Below are positions 37,801 through 45,996 of a stretch of DNA of 64,000 bases, piece after piece. The position numbers and the translations under genes are program-made. Source of the DNA: Gordoniibacillus kamchatkensis (GTDB taxonomy: Bacteria > Bacillota > Bacilli > Paenibacillales > NBRC-103111); NCBI RefSeq assembly GCF_000829455.1, contig NZ_JXAK01000006.1, positions 93,282-157,281 of the forward strand. The letters are read 5' to 3'. Position 1 is the stretch's first letter. Each line of letters begins with the position of its first letter. The notes under the pieces were generated by a model. It was not told the DNA's origin. It did not search any database and saw nothing but the letters and a program-made list of their open reading frames with translations.

Positions 37801-37971
37801 GGACTCGCAATCGTCGTCATCGGCGGATTGACGACTTCCACGCTGCTTACGCTCGTTGTCGTGCCGATCGTTTACGAACTTATCGATGCGTTCAAAAAAC
37901 GTACCCGCCGTATATTTCACAAGCACGACAAAGCCGAAGCCGGACATTCGAACGCGGGCCTAACACACTGA
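34843..37971 (+). CDS. RND efflux transporter (AcrB/SwrC type)
   Basis: A 1042-residue proton-driven efflux pump with the RND topology: helix 1 near the N-terminus, a large outer loop (about 35-330), a block of helices (about 335-480), a second outer loop (about 560-865) and the final helices to about 1015. The helix-4 motif GRVVDDSIVVIEN with the paired Asp of the proton relay is present, as are SSLKVESMPDISFPFV and the late NAIVLIDRVQQLREQG. ATG 34843 is chosen; the upstream ATG at 34807 would add 12 non-conserved residues. Closest known relative by pattern is Bacillus SwrC/YerP, which exports surfactin; the substrate here is unknown. Followed by its adaptor gene after 20 bases. Confidence 0.93.
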   Translation: MIKLTNFAMKNVAAVFILILLLIGGGAYSASSLKVESMPDISFPFVAVVTQYTAPPSDVLDQVTKPLEKSVAGISGLKNLVSTSADNYSQIFITLDGDQKPEDIKKDVESLISNVKLPDGAAKPKVVTQGFASSPVYYLALYGEDGMNQNDLDKAYKDTMLPGFNSIKGIDHVDSVGNAEATMTIKLDVNALNNYGFTPPQAVSMLQAALVSSPAGTVDFNGNTEMVRIKGQLNTVYNLQNMPLMTPKGDTLMLKQIAKVEAINESTFYARLNGKPAIGVLLYKTKEANTVEFSAAADKLIESWKKTLPSVKFQTIYNQATDIKESVRGMLEEGILGAILASIMILLFLKNVRMTLIVLVSIPLSILITLMLMGVMDISLNIMTLGGMAIAIGRVVDDSIVVIENIYSQLVKRHERDESVIKFATQQVAAAITSSTITTVGVFGPIAFVSGVVGSVFRPFAITIVCAILSSLIVALTVIPMLAKLLVLRSKKLPHHDENRVGPIMRRYKGIMNWTLTRPKRTLGLAFLVFVLTLVVTVPNLPVAFFGADESQKQMFFSIKMPRETSFESMNIKAKELEQMMLDAKDSNGKPIFTYVESLVGYNANASSATSGDRVSYLTTMFAEVSATTNAEKAAKEWQDKIKAEVPKGSEVNGSTFSAGPPSSSGADFSYALKGDDEQYLEQAVQMVKEKMKEFPELRDITDSMADKKNQIEITVDENKAKMYGLNSGMVLSTVAGWIAETKLGDLKFDNTLFKTKVMIDTSFKDSVKKIGEFTIKTQTGAVIQINEIAKVAEVEAPVSINREMQSQTLKVSAKIDSNNKGGVSAKVKAALDQLKLPPGVSTEVQGVSDDIQKGFMQMFLAMAASIFIVYLIMVLAFGNASAPFAILFSLPLALIGGLLGLLITRQTLDITALIGFLMLIGIVVTNAIVLIDRVQQLREQGYEVRDALLEAGMTRLRPIIMTAGATIIALLPLALGLSKGTIISKGLAIVVIGGLTTSTLLTLVVVPIVYELIDAFKKRTRRIFHKHDKAEAGHSNAGLTH

Positions 37972-37991
37972 GGGGATAAAGGAGAAAACCA

Positions 37992-39269
37992 ATGAGAATG
38001 CGTCATACGAACGAAATGAAAAAGCCGCTGGCTACAATAGCTTTCCAAAGCGCCAAGCTGATCAGCGCCGTCGTGCTGACGGCGGCCCTGGCCGCCGGCT
38101 GCTCCAAGGCGCCGGCCAAACCGGCGCAAGGAGCCGCCCAGGAACAACAAATTCCTGCCGTCCGGGTACAGCCCATTGCCAAAACGATGATCGCCGATCC
38201 GCTCGAGCAAGTGGCGGACGTCGTGTCCGCCATTCAGCTCGACGTCGTGGCGAAGACTGGCGGGGACGTGCTGGAAATCGTCAAGAAGAAGGGCGAGTTG
38301 GTGAACAAGGGCGATGTCATTTTCCGCATCGACCCGACTGATATCGAGCTCCAGCATGAGCAGGCGGAGCTGAATCAGCGCAATTCGCAGCTGCAGTACA
38401 GCATATCCAAAGATAATATCGAAAACAGCAAAACCGACGCCCGCAACGGAGTCGCGAAGCTCGAGCAAGCGGTCAAAGATCTGGAGAAGACGTACAACAA
38501 GCTGCGCAACGATTACGACGCCGGACTAGTCGCCAAACCGCAGGTCGATCAGGCGGAAACCCAGCTGAACAATACGAAGCTCGATTTGCAGAGTGCCCGC
38601 GACAAGCTGAATGCGCTGGAGACGAACAAATCGCTGGAGCAGCTCCAAGTTGCCGCCGATCTCGCTGGCGTAAGCCTGAAGCAAGCGGACCGGGCGCTCG
38701 GCAACCTGGAAGTCAAAGCGCCGGCAAGCGGCGTAGTGACGGACCTTGGCATCGAAGTCGGCATGTCGGTGCCGTCGGGTTTCCGGGCAGGCACCGTTCA
38801 ACAGCTCGATCCGATCAAAATCAAAGCCGAATTGACGGAGGAAACCGCCAAGCTCGTCCGCGGCAAACAAGAGCTCACGTTCTACATACCCGGCGTCGTC
38901 GACAAGACGAAGGCGAAAGTGAGCTATTTGGCCGACGTTATGAACGCAACGACCAAATCGTACACGCTCGAGCTGGAAGTGCCGAATCCGGACCGCAAAA
39001 TCCGTCCCGGCACGAAAGCGCAAGTGCTGCTCACCGAAGCGCAGGATCAGAACGTTGTCGCCATTCCGACGCTGAGCGTCGTGCGCGAAGGCAGCGATAC
39101 GTATGTGTTTGTCGTAAACGGCGACCATGTCGAGAAGCGCAAAGTCGAGCTAGGACGCTTGAAGGATGCGAACCAGGAAGTGCTGTCCGGCGTCAAGGAA
39201 GGCGAACAGCTCGTCGTGACCGGCCAGCATCTGCTGAAGGATAAAGACAAAGTACAGCTAGCGAAATAA
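37992..39269 (+). CDS. RND-type membrane-fusion adaptor lipoprotein
   Basis: A 425-residue HlyD/AcrA-type adaptor. The signal sequence ends at lipobox LAAGC (residues about 33-37), so it is a lipoprotein. A lipoyl half-domain (AKTGGDVLEIVKKKGELVNK) is followed by a long coiled-coil hairpin (about residues 110-225, rich in Q, N, K and E), the second lipoyl half (VKAPASGVVTDLGIEVGMSV) and beta-barrel and membrane-proximal domains (RKIRPGTKAQVLL, PTLSVVREGSDTYVFVVNGD). Ribosome binding site GGGGATAAAGGAG precedes the start. In a Gram-positive cell it would act on the outer face of the membrane with the upstream RND pump. Confidence 0.92.
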   Translation: MRMRHTNEMKKPLATIAFQSAKLISAVVLTAALAAGCSKAPAKPAQGAAQEQQIPAVRVQPIAKTMIADPLEQVADVVSAIQLDVVAKTGGDVLEIVKKKGELVNKGDVIFRIDPTDIELQHEQAELNQRNSQLQYSISKDNIENSKTDARNGVAKLEQAVKDLEKTYNKLRNDYDAGLVAKPQVDQAETQLNNTKLDLQSARDKLNALETNKSLEQLQVAADLAGVSLKQADRALGNLEVKAPASGVVTDLGIEVGMSVPSGFRAGTVQQLDPIKIKAELTEETAKLVRGKQELTFYIPGVVDKTKAKVSYLADVMNATTKSYTLELEVPNPDRKIRPGTKAQVLLTEAQDQNVVAIPTLSVVREGSDTYVFVVNGDHVEKRKVELGRLKDANQEVLSGVKEGEQLVVTGQHLLKDKDKVQLAK

Positions 39270-39286
39270 CCGAGGAGGACTTATCC

Positions 39287-41002
39287 GTGAAAAAATATTT
39301 GAAAACAACATTCGCAACCGTCCTGTTGTCCGCAGCCATCGCCACTTCCGCTCTGCCGGCAGCTCGCGCCGACGGCGAACCGGCAGGCGCGCCGGCTACG
39401 CTTCAGTCCTACACGTTGAACGACTCGCTGCGGGTCGAAGTGAAGAGCGTGCTGAACGAACGGGTGAAAGACGGAACAAGGCTCGGCGCGGTCGTCCGGC
39501 TGACGAACACGACCGGCAAATTAACCCGGGTGCCGGATTACGAGCTGCGCCTGAAGACGGAAGACGGCACCGAATATACGCTGCAGCCGAGCGCGACGAA
39601 CGTGCCGTCCGTGAACGGCAAAGCGACCCGTGAGCTGAGCTATATGCTGACTGTCGACCGCTCCGACGACATCAAGATCGCCGATATCGAATGGGTTGAC
39701 GTCGATCTCTATGTCTATCCGAAAAAAGAAACGCTCATGTTGGACATTCCGGCCGCGGGCATGATCTGGGAAGGCAAAGAGAGCGCAATCGAGGACAGCA
39801 ACGCGATGAGAAAATGGGGCGAAAGTTTTACGCTGCCGTCTTTGAATTCTCCGCTCGTCTACAAGCCGGTCGATCTGACCCGCGACTTTAACGGCCAAAG
39901 CCCGGTCAGCGTCGTTCAAGTGCTCGTCGAAAACCCGACCTCCGACCGTCAGGCACTGCCGGACTTGGCGATGGACGGCAAATCGGCGACCGACGTGTAC
40001 AGCGGCCAGCTCGTCGAGCAAGGCCCGATCGTGCTTGAAGCCGGCGAGAAGCGTTACGTGCATTTCGCCATCCAAACGGATATCGATACCGTGCTGCAAA
40101 GCTTGAATGTGCTTACCGTCGAAAAGTATGCGAGCGCTGAAGGGCAGAAGACGTTTAATGTCGGACATTTGAACATCGTGCTGCCGACAGCAACAGTGAC
40201 CGCTCCGTCGGCAAGCGATGCCAAATACAAGCTTGGTACGCCGATCGCATTCGACAAGCTGAACAAAATCATTCACCAGAATTTGGAAGTATCTCTCGTC
40301 GAGCTTCACGTCCAGGATAACGACAGAGACGGCTTCAAGACAGCCATCGCAAAATTCAAGCTGCTGAACAAAAGCGATCGTCCGCTGCCGGTGCCGTCGT
40401 TCGCGACCGAGCTGGTCAGCACAGATGGCTACGTCTATGCCGGATTCGCTCAAGCGATAACGGCACAGCGCGTCATCCCGAGCGGAGCGACGACCGTATC
40501 GTACTCGTTTACAGTGCCGAAGTCGCAGGAGAGCACGGATCTGGAGCTGCGCCTGCTCGACGCGCAAACGGTGAAGCCGTACAAATCGGTCATTGCTGCC
40601 ATTCGTGCAGATGCCCAGCTGGACGATACGATTCAGGTCACAGAGCTCAATATGTATCCGTTCAAGCTGAAAATGAACAATTGGACGGCCAGCGCCAACT
40701 TCCAAGGCGTATATACGTACAAGCTCAAGCTGGACCTCGATATTCAGCAAGATCCGCAAGCGATCGTCGACAGCTCTTCGCCGAAGCTGCAGATCGATGT
40801 CGTAGGCTCCGACGGCCGCGTTATCGCCAGCTTGCCGAACTTGGGCTTGACCGGCGTGAACGCGCTGATCAACGGTTCCAACGAAATTTCTTTGAGCGCT
40901 GCTACCACGCAGCTGGAAATTCCGTTCACGTTCCGCATTTACGAATCGTTCACGAACACGAACGGCGAGGTGGCCAAACGGCTGCTGACGACGCTGAAGT
41001 AA
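39287..41002 (+). CDS. Secreted protein of unknown function (paralogue of the protein at 32217)
   Basis: A 571-residue protein starting with GTG 39287 after GAGGAGG. Signal peptide (TTFATVLLSAAIATSALPA, cleavage near ARA-DG) and no further membrane segment. It has beta-sandwich-like repeats: VKSVLNERVKDGTRLGAVVR, LTNTTGKLTRVPDYELRL, VQVLVENPTSDRQALPDLAM and FKLLNKSDRPLPVPSFATEL. The same arrangement is seen in the 32217 protein, so the two are probably paralogues. It is the third gene of the RND operon, 18 bases after the adaptor. A role in presenting substrate or shielding the pump in the cell wall is conceivable but unsupported. Confidence 0.82.
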   Translation: MKKYLKTTFATVLLSAAIATSALPAARADGEPAGAPATLQSYTLNDSLRVEVKSVLNERVKDGTRLGAVVRLTNTTGKLTRVPDYELRLKTEDGTEYTLQPSATNVPSVNGKATRELSYMLTVDRSDDIKIADIEWVDVDLYVYPKKETLMLDIPAAGMIWEGKESAIEDSNAMRKWGESFTLPSLNSPLVYKPVDLTRDFNGQSPVSVVQVLVENPTSDRQALPDLAMDGKSATDVYSGQLVEQGPIVLEAGEKRYVHFAIQTDIDTVLQSLNVLTVEKYASAEGQKTFNVGHLNIVLPTATVTAPSASDAKYKLGTPIAFDKLNKIIHQNLEVSLVELHVQDNDRDGFKTAIAKFKLLNKSDRPLPVPSFATELVSTDGYVYAGFAQAITAQRVIPSGATTVSYSFTVPKSQESTDLELRLLDAQTVKPYKSVIAAIRADAQLDDTIQVTELNMYPFKLKMNNWTASANFQGVYTYKLKLDLDIQQDPQAIVDSSSPKLQIDVVGSDGRVIASLPNLGLTGVNALINGSNEISLSAATTQLEIPFTFRIYESFTNTNGEVAKRLLTTLK

Positions 41003-41014
41003 TACCGCGCCATG

Positions 41015-41056
41015 AAAAATGCCGCGTTCGCCCTGCAGGGCGGACGCGGCATTTTT
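41015..41056. terminator. Bidirectional terminator after the RND operon
   Basis: Perfect stem AAAAATGCCGCGTTCGCCC / GGGCGGACGCGGCATTTTT (one G-T type mismatch) with a short loop; shared with the convergent 2H phosphoesterase gene. Confidence 0.92.
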
Positions 41057-41079
41057 GCCATAGCGGGAAGTTGCGGCCG

Positions 41080-41592
41080 TCAGCCGCGCAGCAGAAACGT
41101 TTGGTGCGCCGTCCAGGCGCCGTTGTCGGTCTGGTACAGCAGGTGGAAACGGTCAATCCGGCTCGTCAAGTCGAGCTTTTTCGATTTGACGCTGGCGAGC
41201 ACGTCGTGCAGCTCGTCGCTATTCATTGCCTGGCCGATCGTCAGGTGTGGATTGAACAGGTACGTCCGTTTCGGCTCCTCTAACCCGCCGGTGCAAATTG
41301 CCTCGTACAGACGCTGCATCGGCTTTGTATCGGACAAGGCCATGTAGACGACATTCGCGACCGGATAAAACGAACTAAAGCGGTTGAAATGGATCGTGAA
41401 CGGCGCTGTCGTTTGAGCGGCCTGCTCAAGCAAAGCGACTGCCCGCTCCAGCTGCTCGTCGGTCCATTCATCCTTCTCCCGAATCGTTAAATGCGGCTGG
41501 ATGAGACTGTAATGAGGGTCATACCGTTTGCGGAAACTGTTGGCGATATCCTGCACTTCTTTCGATGGGAAGACGGCGATGCCGAATTGCAC
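41080..41592 (-). CDS. 2H phosphoesterase / 2'-5' RNA ligase family protein (YjcG-like)
   Basis: A 170-residue cytoplasmic protein with the two HxT/S-x motifs that define 2H phosphoesterases: PHLTIREKDEW near residue 43 and PHLTIGQAMNS near residue 120. Members cleave or join 2'-5' or cyclic phosphate bonds; YjcG of Bacillus has the same length and an undefined role. GTG 41592 is chosen over the upstream ATG at 41658 because GGAGGAGGG lies six bases before it on the minus strand and the protein then starts VQFGIAVFPSKEVQ as in the family. Convergent with the RND operon. Confidence 0.88.
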   Translation of the reverse strand: MQFGIAVFPSKEVQDIANSFRKRYDPHYSLIQPHLTIREKDEWTDEQLERAVALLEQAAQTTAPFTIHFNRFSSFYPVANVVYMALSDTKPMQRLYEAICTGGLEEPKRTYLFNPHLTIGQAMNSDELHDVLASVKSKKLDLTSRIDRFHLLYQTDNGAWTAHQTFLLRG

Positions 41593-41791
41593 GGAAATCC
41601 CTCCTCCGGACTGTTTAGATCTATTATAAAGGAACAGGGGCTGCAAGCAAAGCCGCACCGTCTACAGTTTACCCTAAATTGGGAGGATGCACGCATCGCA
41701 GCAGCATATCGTGAAGCAAGCCGTTAGAAGGGCCGGTTTTTGGATATGCTAAAGGACAGACAATCCCTGACAACAAGGAGTGCAAACCGTC

Positions 41792-41956
41792 ATGCAATGG
41801 GTGTACTGGGCCAAGCTGTACGACAGCAAATTCCAAGCCGGATGCTTGGCGAAGCGGATGGAGGAAGACTGGTGGATCTACGGCTACGAATGCCCGCAGC
41901 AGGTGGAAGTGTACAAATCGCGCAAAGGACGATTCGGCGTCCGCTATTCGCTTTAG
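41792..41956 (+). CDS. Small Trp/Tyr-rich protein (54 aa), unknown
   Basis: ATG 41792 follows AAGGAG and opens a 54-residue frame: MQWVYWAKLYDSKFQAGCLA, KRMEEDWWIYGYECPQQVEV, YKSRKGRFGVRYSL. It is rich in aromatic and charged residues, has two Cys and no membrane segment. Host-like codon use supports it being a real gene. It lies between the divergent 2H phosphoesterase and the tRNA promoter. I do not recognise the family. Confidence 0.6.
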   Translation: MQWVYWAKLYDSKFQAGCLAKRMEEDWWIYGYECPQQVEVYKSRKGRFGVRYSL

Positions 41957-41987
41957 TTTGTCCAAGCAGAAAAAATTCCTTTTTTCC

Positions 41988-42017
41988 TTGACTTCGAGCT
42001 TTCAATTAGTGTATATT
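41988..42017 (+). promoter_or_regulatory. Promoter of the tRNA-fMet/tRNA-Ile unit
   Basis: TTGACT (41988-41993), an 18-base spacer and TATATT (42012-42017), about 47 bases before the first tRNA. Confidence 0.7.
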
Positions 42018-42063
42018 TATTTTTGTCGCTGCGAATTGCGATTTGCAGCCGATTGGACGTTAC

Positions 42064-42146
<83 letters not shown>

Positions 42147-42155
42147 CATTCGCAG

Positions 42156-42229
<74 letters not shown>

Positions 42230-42245
42230 TTCGATATCGCGCAAC

Positions 42246-42269
42246 CCTTACAATTGTAAGGTTTTTTTT
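42246..42269 (+). terminator. Terminator of the tRNA unit
   Basis: Stem CCTTAC / GTAAGG (extended through AATT) followed by eight T residues, 16 bases after tRNA-Ile. A second hairpin at 42286-42336 (AAGCCCGC / GCGGGCTT with inner TTGTCT / AGACAA) follows and may be a backup. Confidence 0.88.
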
Positions 42270-42512
42270 ATTTTTTCCCAAAAGGAAGCCCGCCATTCGT
42301 TGTCTTGAAAATGCCGAGACAACAGCGCGGGCTTTTCGTTTGCAGCGCCACGCATTACAGGCGTCTTTCTCCATTTTTCGACTTGTTCGCCAAACTTCGC
42401 ATTCGCTATCAAAAAAAATTTAAAATTTCATAGGAAATTAGAGGGATTTTGGCCGATTCTGTCAAACTTATTGTACAGAATTCATTTCTTTATTAATCGA
42501 GGGGTGCTCAGC

Positions 42513-44036
42513 ATGATTGCCGCCAAAAATCGAGTCATGATCCTGATGTCATTGCTGCTAATCGTATTGTCATTTATTGTGCACGCGTTACACCGCTCCG
42601 GTCATCTTTTTCATCGCGAAGGGAGCGTCGGGGCCGTAACGCTGAACGTGCTGCTCGCCATCCCGGTTCTCTTCTTCGCAATAACCGTCGTTTGCTACGC
42701 GATTCGCAAAAACCAAGTATGGATTCCGTATCTCAATATGCTCACGTTAACGTTTGGAAGCATTTCGATCATAGCCGGCGGCTCGGGTATGGTGGAGTAT
42801 CATTTTTCCGTCTTCATGGTACTGGCCATGCTGCTGTACTACGAAATGATTCCGCTGCTGTTGATCAGCGCCGTCCTTTTCGCCATTCATCATATCGCGG
42901 GTCTGTTTGTGATGCCGGAGCTTGTGTTCGGGTCCAAAGACTACTCCTTCGCGATGGTTTGCATCCATCTTGTTTTCGTTGTGCTCTTTATGGCCAGCGT
43001 CGTGTATCAGCTCGTTGCCAGGAAGCGGGCGGCCGCCGCGTATAAACAAGAGCAGGAGGCCAAATTTCAACAAGCTGTCAGCCACATCGTATCGGACATT
43101 TCCGAATCCTCGTCCCATGTCGAACAAAATTCGAAAGTACTCGCGGGAAGCTCGGACCAGCTGCTTCAGCTGACCGGCAACATCGCGGGCCTCATGGCGA
43201 ATGTCAACCGCGTAGCGGAAAAATTGTACCAAGGCTCCGAGGATAGCCTACGCTCGATAGAGGAAATTTCCGTCGGGGTGAGCTCGATTGCGGAAACATC
43301 CTCTCATGTCGCCGAATCGTCTTCGGTCGTTAGCGGCGAGGTGGAGAAGGGCGCCACTTCCGCCGCGGAAGCCGTCCGCATCATAACGGGGGCGAACGAA
43401 GCGGTGAGACGGGCAATCGATAAATTTTCAAACGTAAAAAGCCGATCGGAAGAAATCAACAACATTGCCTCCGTCATCTCGGACATTTCGTTTCAAACGA
43501 ATTTATTGGCGCTTAATGCCGGTATCGAAGCGGTTCGGGCAGGAGAGCAGGGAAGAGGGTTTGCCGTCGTCGCCAGCGAGGTAAGAAAGCTCGCCGAGCA
43601 ATCGAGCAACTCATCGAACCAAATTTCCGAGTTCATCGGGCATATTTTGCACGAAATCGAGACGACAAGCACGTCCATGGGCGAAGTGCGGCAGGAAGTG
43701 GAGCAGGGCATGCAGGCGATTCAAATTGTCGGCGAAGCGCTGAACAATATTCTTGAATCTACGCAGAAAGTCGCCGAGGAAATTTTGAACGTGTCGGCCA
43801 TTTCCCAACAAATTTCCGCCAGCAGCGAACAAATCGTAAGTTCGTTCAAAGAAATTTCGCAAACTTCCGGGACGGTAGCCGAGAGCGTCCAAGGCGTTAC
43901 ATCGCTATCGAACGAACAAGTTCAATTGATCCAGGCGTCGTCAGATCTGGCCGGGACTTTGGCGCAGCTGGGTGAAAGGCTGAGCGCGATCATCGATCGA
44001 ACGAGAAGCATCTCCCAGAGCATTGCCGCCGAGTAG
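42513..44036 (+). CDS. Methyl-accepting chemotaxis protein without an outer sensor domain
   Basis: About 507 residues. The N-terminal 185 residues contain five or six closely packed hydrophobic helices (from [18 protein letters not shown] to [17 protein letters not shown]) with only short loops, so there is no periplasmic-type ligand domain and no clear HAMP. The rest is a chemoreceptor coiled coil with the hairpin-tip signature [20 protein letters not shown] and VRKLAEQS, which contacts CheA and CheW. ATG 42513 follows GAGGGGTG; the frame is open upstream to 42471. It probably senses membrane state or a small hydrophobic signal. Monocistronic. Confidence 0.9.
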   Translation: MIAAKNRVMILMSLLLIVLSFIVHALHRSGHLFHREGSVGAVTLNVLLAIPVLFFAITVVCYAIRKNQVWIPYLNMLTLTFGSISIIAGGSGMVEYHFSVFMVLAMLLYYEMIPLLLISAVLFAIHHIAGLFVMPELVFGSKDYSFAMVCIHLVFVVLFMASVVYQLVARKRAAAAYKQEQEAKFQQAVSHIVSDISESSSHVEQNSKVLAGSSDQLLQLTGNIAGLMANVNRVAEKLYQGSEDSLRSIEEISVGVSSIAETSSHVAESSSVVSGEVEKGATSAAEAVRIITGANEAVRRAIDKFSNVKSRSEEINNIASVISDISFQTNLLALNAGIEAVRAGEQGRGFAVVASEVRKLAEQSSNSSNQISEFIGHILHEIETTSTSMGEVRQEVEQGMQAIQIVGEALNNILESTQKVAEEILNVSAISQQISASSEQIVSSFKEISQTSGTVAESVQGVTSLSNEQVQLIQASSDLAGTLAQLGERLSAIIDRTRSISQSIAAE

Positions 44037-44070
44037 CATGACGAACTCTATATTTTGATTTAATTTACAA

Positions 44071-44099
44071 TTGACATACTATATATAGAGGTTTATACT
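44071..44099 (+). promoter_or_regulatory. Near-consensus sigma-A promoter of a candidate small RNA
   Basis: TTGACA at 44071-44076, exactly 17 bases, TATACT at 44094-44099. No gene with a ribosome binding site lies between it and the terminator at 44208. Confidence 0.75.
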
Positions 44100-44105
44100 T
44101 GAGAT

Positions 44106-44208
44106 GTGGAAGTCAGAATTGTCGCACAAATCTTTGTTTTAGCTTTTAGGCTTTTCATCATAACCTTTTATATTGATTAAGCCTGCCCGATTGCGGGCAG
44201 GTTTTTTT
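44106..44208 (+). ncRNA. Candidate small RNA of about 100 nt
   Basis: The transcript expected from the 44071 promoter would run about 100 bases to an intrinsic terminator (CCTGCCCG / CGGGCAGG plus seven T, 44182-44208). The only ORF, 12 codons from ATG 44103 (MWKSELSHKSLF), begins at or before the expected start site and has no ribosome binding site. It is either a free small RNA or a short leader ending before the small membrane protein at 44334. No known family recognised. Sequence between 44208 and 44334 shows nothing clear. Confidence 0.5.
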
Positions 44209-44333
44209 GCATAGACGTATTTGGCTGACCGGCAAGACGCACGAGGTAGCGATAGCGAAGGCAGATGTGCTAAAATAAATGCATAAGTGACGATAATCGC
44301 GCATTTGTGCTGACATTGAAAGGGGTTCTTCCC

Positions 44334-44450
44334 GTGATACCCACTTTAATTTTCTCGCTCGTGATCGCAGCTCTCATCCTGTGGGGTACGATCTGGGTAA
44401 CAAACAAAGCTTATGCGAAAAAATGGGAACAGCCCGATGACGAGAACTGA
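44334..44450 (+). CDS. Small single-pass membrane protein (38 aa)
   Basis: GTG 44334 follows GAAAGGGG and opens MIPTLIFSLVIAALILWGTI followed by WVTNKAYAKKWEQPDDEN. One hydrophobic helix (residues about 3-23) is followed by a short, first basic then acidic tail, so the protein is probably tail-in in the membrane. The TGA at 44448 is followed by a terminator at 44501. Family unknown, but the ribosome binding site, helix and terminator make it convincing as a gene. Confidence 0.65.
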   Translation: MIPTLIFSLVIAALILWGTIWVTNKAYAKKWEQPDDEN

Positions 44451-44500
44451 TCCCGGTCTAGGAATAGGCAACGGTTCCATCTCGGCAGGGATGGCTGAAA

Positions 44501-44535
44501 AAAAAGCGCCAAGAGATCGCTCTCGGCGCTTTTTC
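44501..44535. terminator. Bidirectional terminator between small membrane protein and secreted protein gene
   Basis: Stem AAAAAGCGCCAAGAG / CTCTCGGCGCTTTTT with loop ATCG; serves the convergent genes ending at 44450 and 44541. Confidence 0.9.
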
Positions 44536-44540
44536 ATTTT

Positions 44541-45821
44541 TTATAGCGAGATGCTGCGAATGAGCCAACCTTCGGACGGGCTGCGGACGAGGTCGAAGGT
44601 CAAATCGGCGCCGCGGCCTCTGGACGATCCTTCCTCATATAAGGTGACGTGCATCGTCCAGGCGACGCTCGGTTCGCCCGTTTCGAACCGTTCCGCATCT
44701 TCCCACCGGGGGAGCGGTTCGCTAACGCGCAGAAGCTTCACTCTCCTGTCCCGGAAAGCGTCCGAGACGATGGTTTGGGCATCGCCTTCGGCTGCTAGCA
44801 TATCGAGCAATTGCCGGTCTTGCTGATTATAAGCAATAACGAACAGCTCTGAGATTTGATAAGGAGACAGGCCGCGCAAAAACGAAGGCAGCTTTCCTGC
44901 GGCCCTGTGAATCATCGTTTGGTGGGCGAGATCGATATTCGCTTTGCCGTGCGTCATGCTGTCGAGAAAATGGATGCAGAAATGGCCGTTGAAGCCGTTG
45001 CCGGGTATGCCGTCGCCGCCGTGGGGCATGCCGTTCATCGAGGCTGCGAACAGCCGGTTGTCGTAACGAAGCAGCACCGCGCGCCGGTCCCAGCTCCAGC
45101 TGCCGCCGTAAATGCGTTTCATCGTGGCCGAGTCGTTTTTGGTAAGCGGCTGAACGTCTGCATGGGCGCTGCCTGCCCGCCGCTGTGCTTGGAACGTAAG
45201 CCCTGTCTCGAGATCGATAACATCGAACTTGGCCATGCGAGGCACCGCCGCTTTCGCCTCGCTCCACGGGAGCAATACCCCGTAAAAGCGGGCTCGCACG
45301 CGCTCCTGCGCGCTGCGCAGCTCGCGCCGCCACCGTTCGGACAATTGGAGCCGGACACCCGCGGCAAGGTCGACGACGGACCCGTCTTCGTCGACGGCGT
45401 ATGTCCCGTTCGTGCCCGGCCAGGATACGAACGTATCCAGCCGCTCCGTGCGCGTGCGCGATTGCGGAGCGTCCTCCCGATGCTGCGCCGCATTTTCCAA
45501 CGCACGGCGCAAGCCGCGGCTAGGCAGCTCCTCGCGCGCTTCATATGCCGCTGTGCGGGATGTTCGCACCGTCAGCACGACGGCATCGAGCGAGTCGCTT
45601 GCAGCCGAACGTTGCCCGGGCTGTTCCGCATCCCCAGCTTCCGGTTCCGGTGCGATATTTTGCAGGAAGGATAAGGTTCGTGCGCTTATGCCCGCTGTGA
45701 CGGTGTTAGCAGCAGACGCTGCTATTGCTGGTTTCAGTACGTTTGCTCCGGCGGCGGCAACGAGCGCTGCCGCAAGTACCGACACAACGAGCCGGACCGC
45801 CGCTTGTTTCGCTTGTCGCAT
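44541..45821 (-). CDS. Exported protein with a Cys/His-containing, possibly YkuD-like domain
   Basis: About 426 residues. An N-terminal hydrophobic stretch (AAVRLVVSVLAAALVAAAGA) is a signal peptide or anchor. The region to about residue 150 is low complexity; the C-terminal 290 residues hold the conserved-looking blocks FDVIDLETGLTF, HADVQPLTKNDSATMKRIYG, SMNGMPHGGDGIPGNGFNGH followed by FCIHFLDSMTHG, and DLAHQTMIHRAAGKL. The HG...GHFCIHF arrangement loosely recalls the His/Cys active site of YkuD L,D-transpeptidases, but the standard S/T-H-G-C motif is not present. ATG 45821 is preferred because GGGAGG precedes it on the minus strand. Function not established. Confidence 0.72.
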   Translation of the reverse strand: MRQAKQAAVRLVVSVLAAALVAAAGANVLKPAIAASAANTVTAGISARTLSFLQNIAPEPEAGDAEQPGQRSAASDSLDAVVLTVRTSRTAAYEAREELPSRGLRRALENAAQHREDAPQSRTRTERLDTFVSWPGTNGTYAVDEDGSVVDLAAGVRLQLSERWRRELRSAQERVRARFYGVLLPWSEAKAAVPRMAKFDVIDLETGLTFQAQRRAGSAHADVQPLTKNDSATMKRIYGGSWSWDRRAVLLRYDNRLFAASMNGMPHGGDGIPGNGFNGHFCIHFLDSMTHGKANIDLAHQTMIHRAAGKLPSFLRGLSPYQISELFVIAYNQQDRQLLDMLAAEGDAQTIVSDAFRDRRVKLLRVSEPLPRWEDAERFETGEPSVAWTMHVTLYEEGSSRGRGADLTFDLVRSPSEGWLIRSISL

Positions 45822-45996
45822 GGATCCTGACCTCCCGTCATCCTCGGCTCGTAACTTTCTCATTATTTGTCGTTGGCAGGGGAAGCATGCATGTACATAA
45901 TGCGCAGTAAATTTGAAATAAGCTCATATAAAATGGTAGCGATATGCTACAATAGCAATCGGACCATTTTCCAATCCTGTTGCGGAGGTGTTACAT

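Noticed and set aside
44103..44141. A 12-codon ORF (MWKSELSHKSLF) inside the candidate small RNA
   Set aside because: It starts at or before the expected transcription start and has no ribosome binding site.
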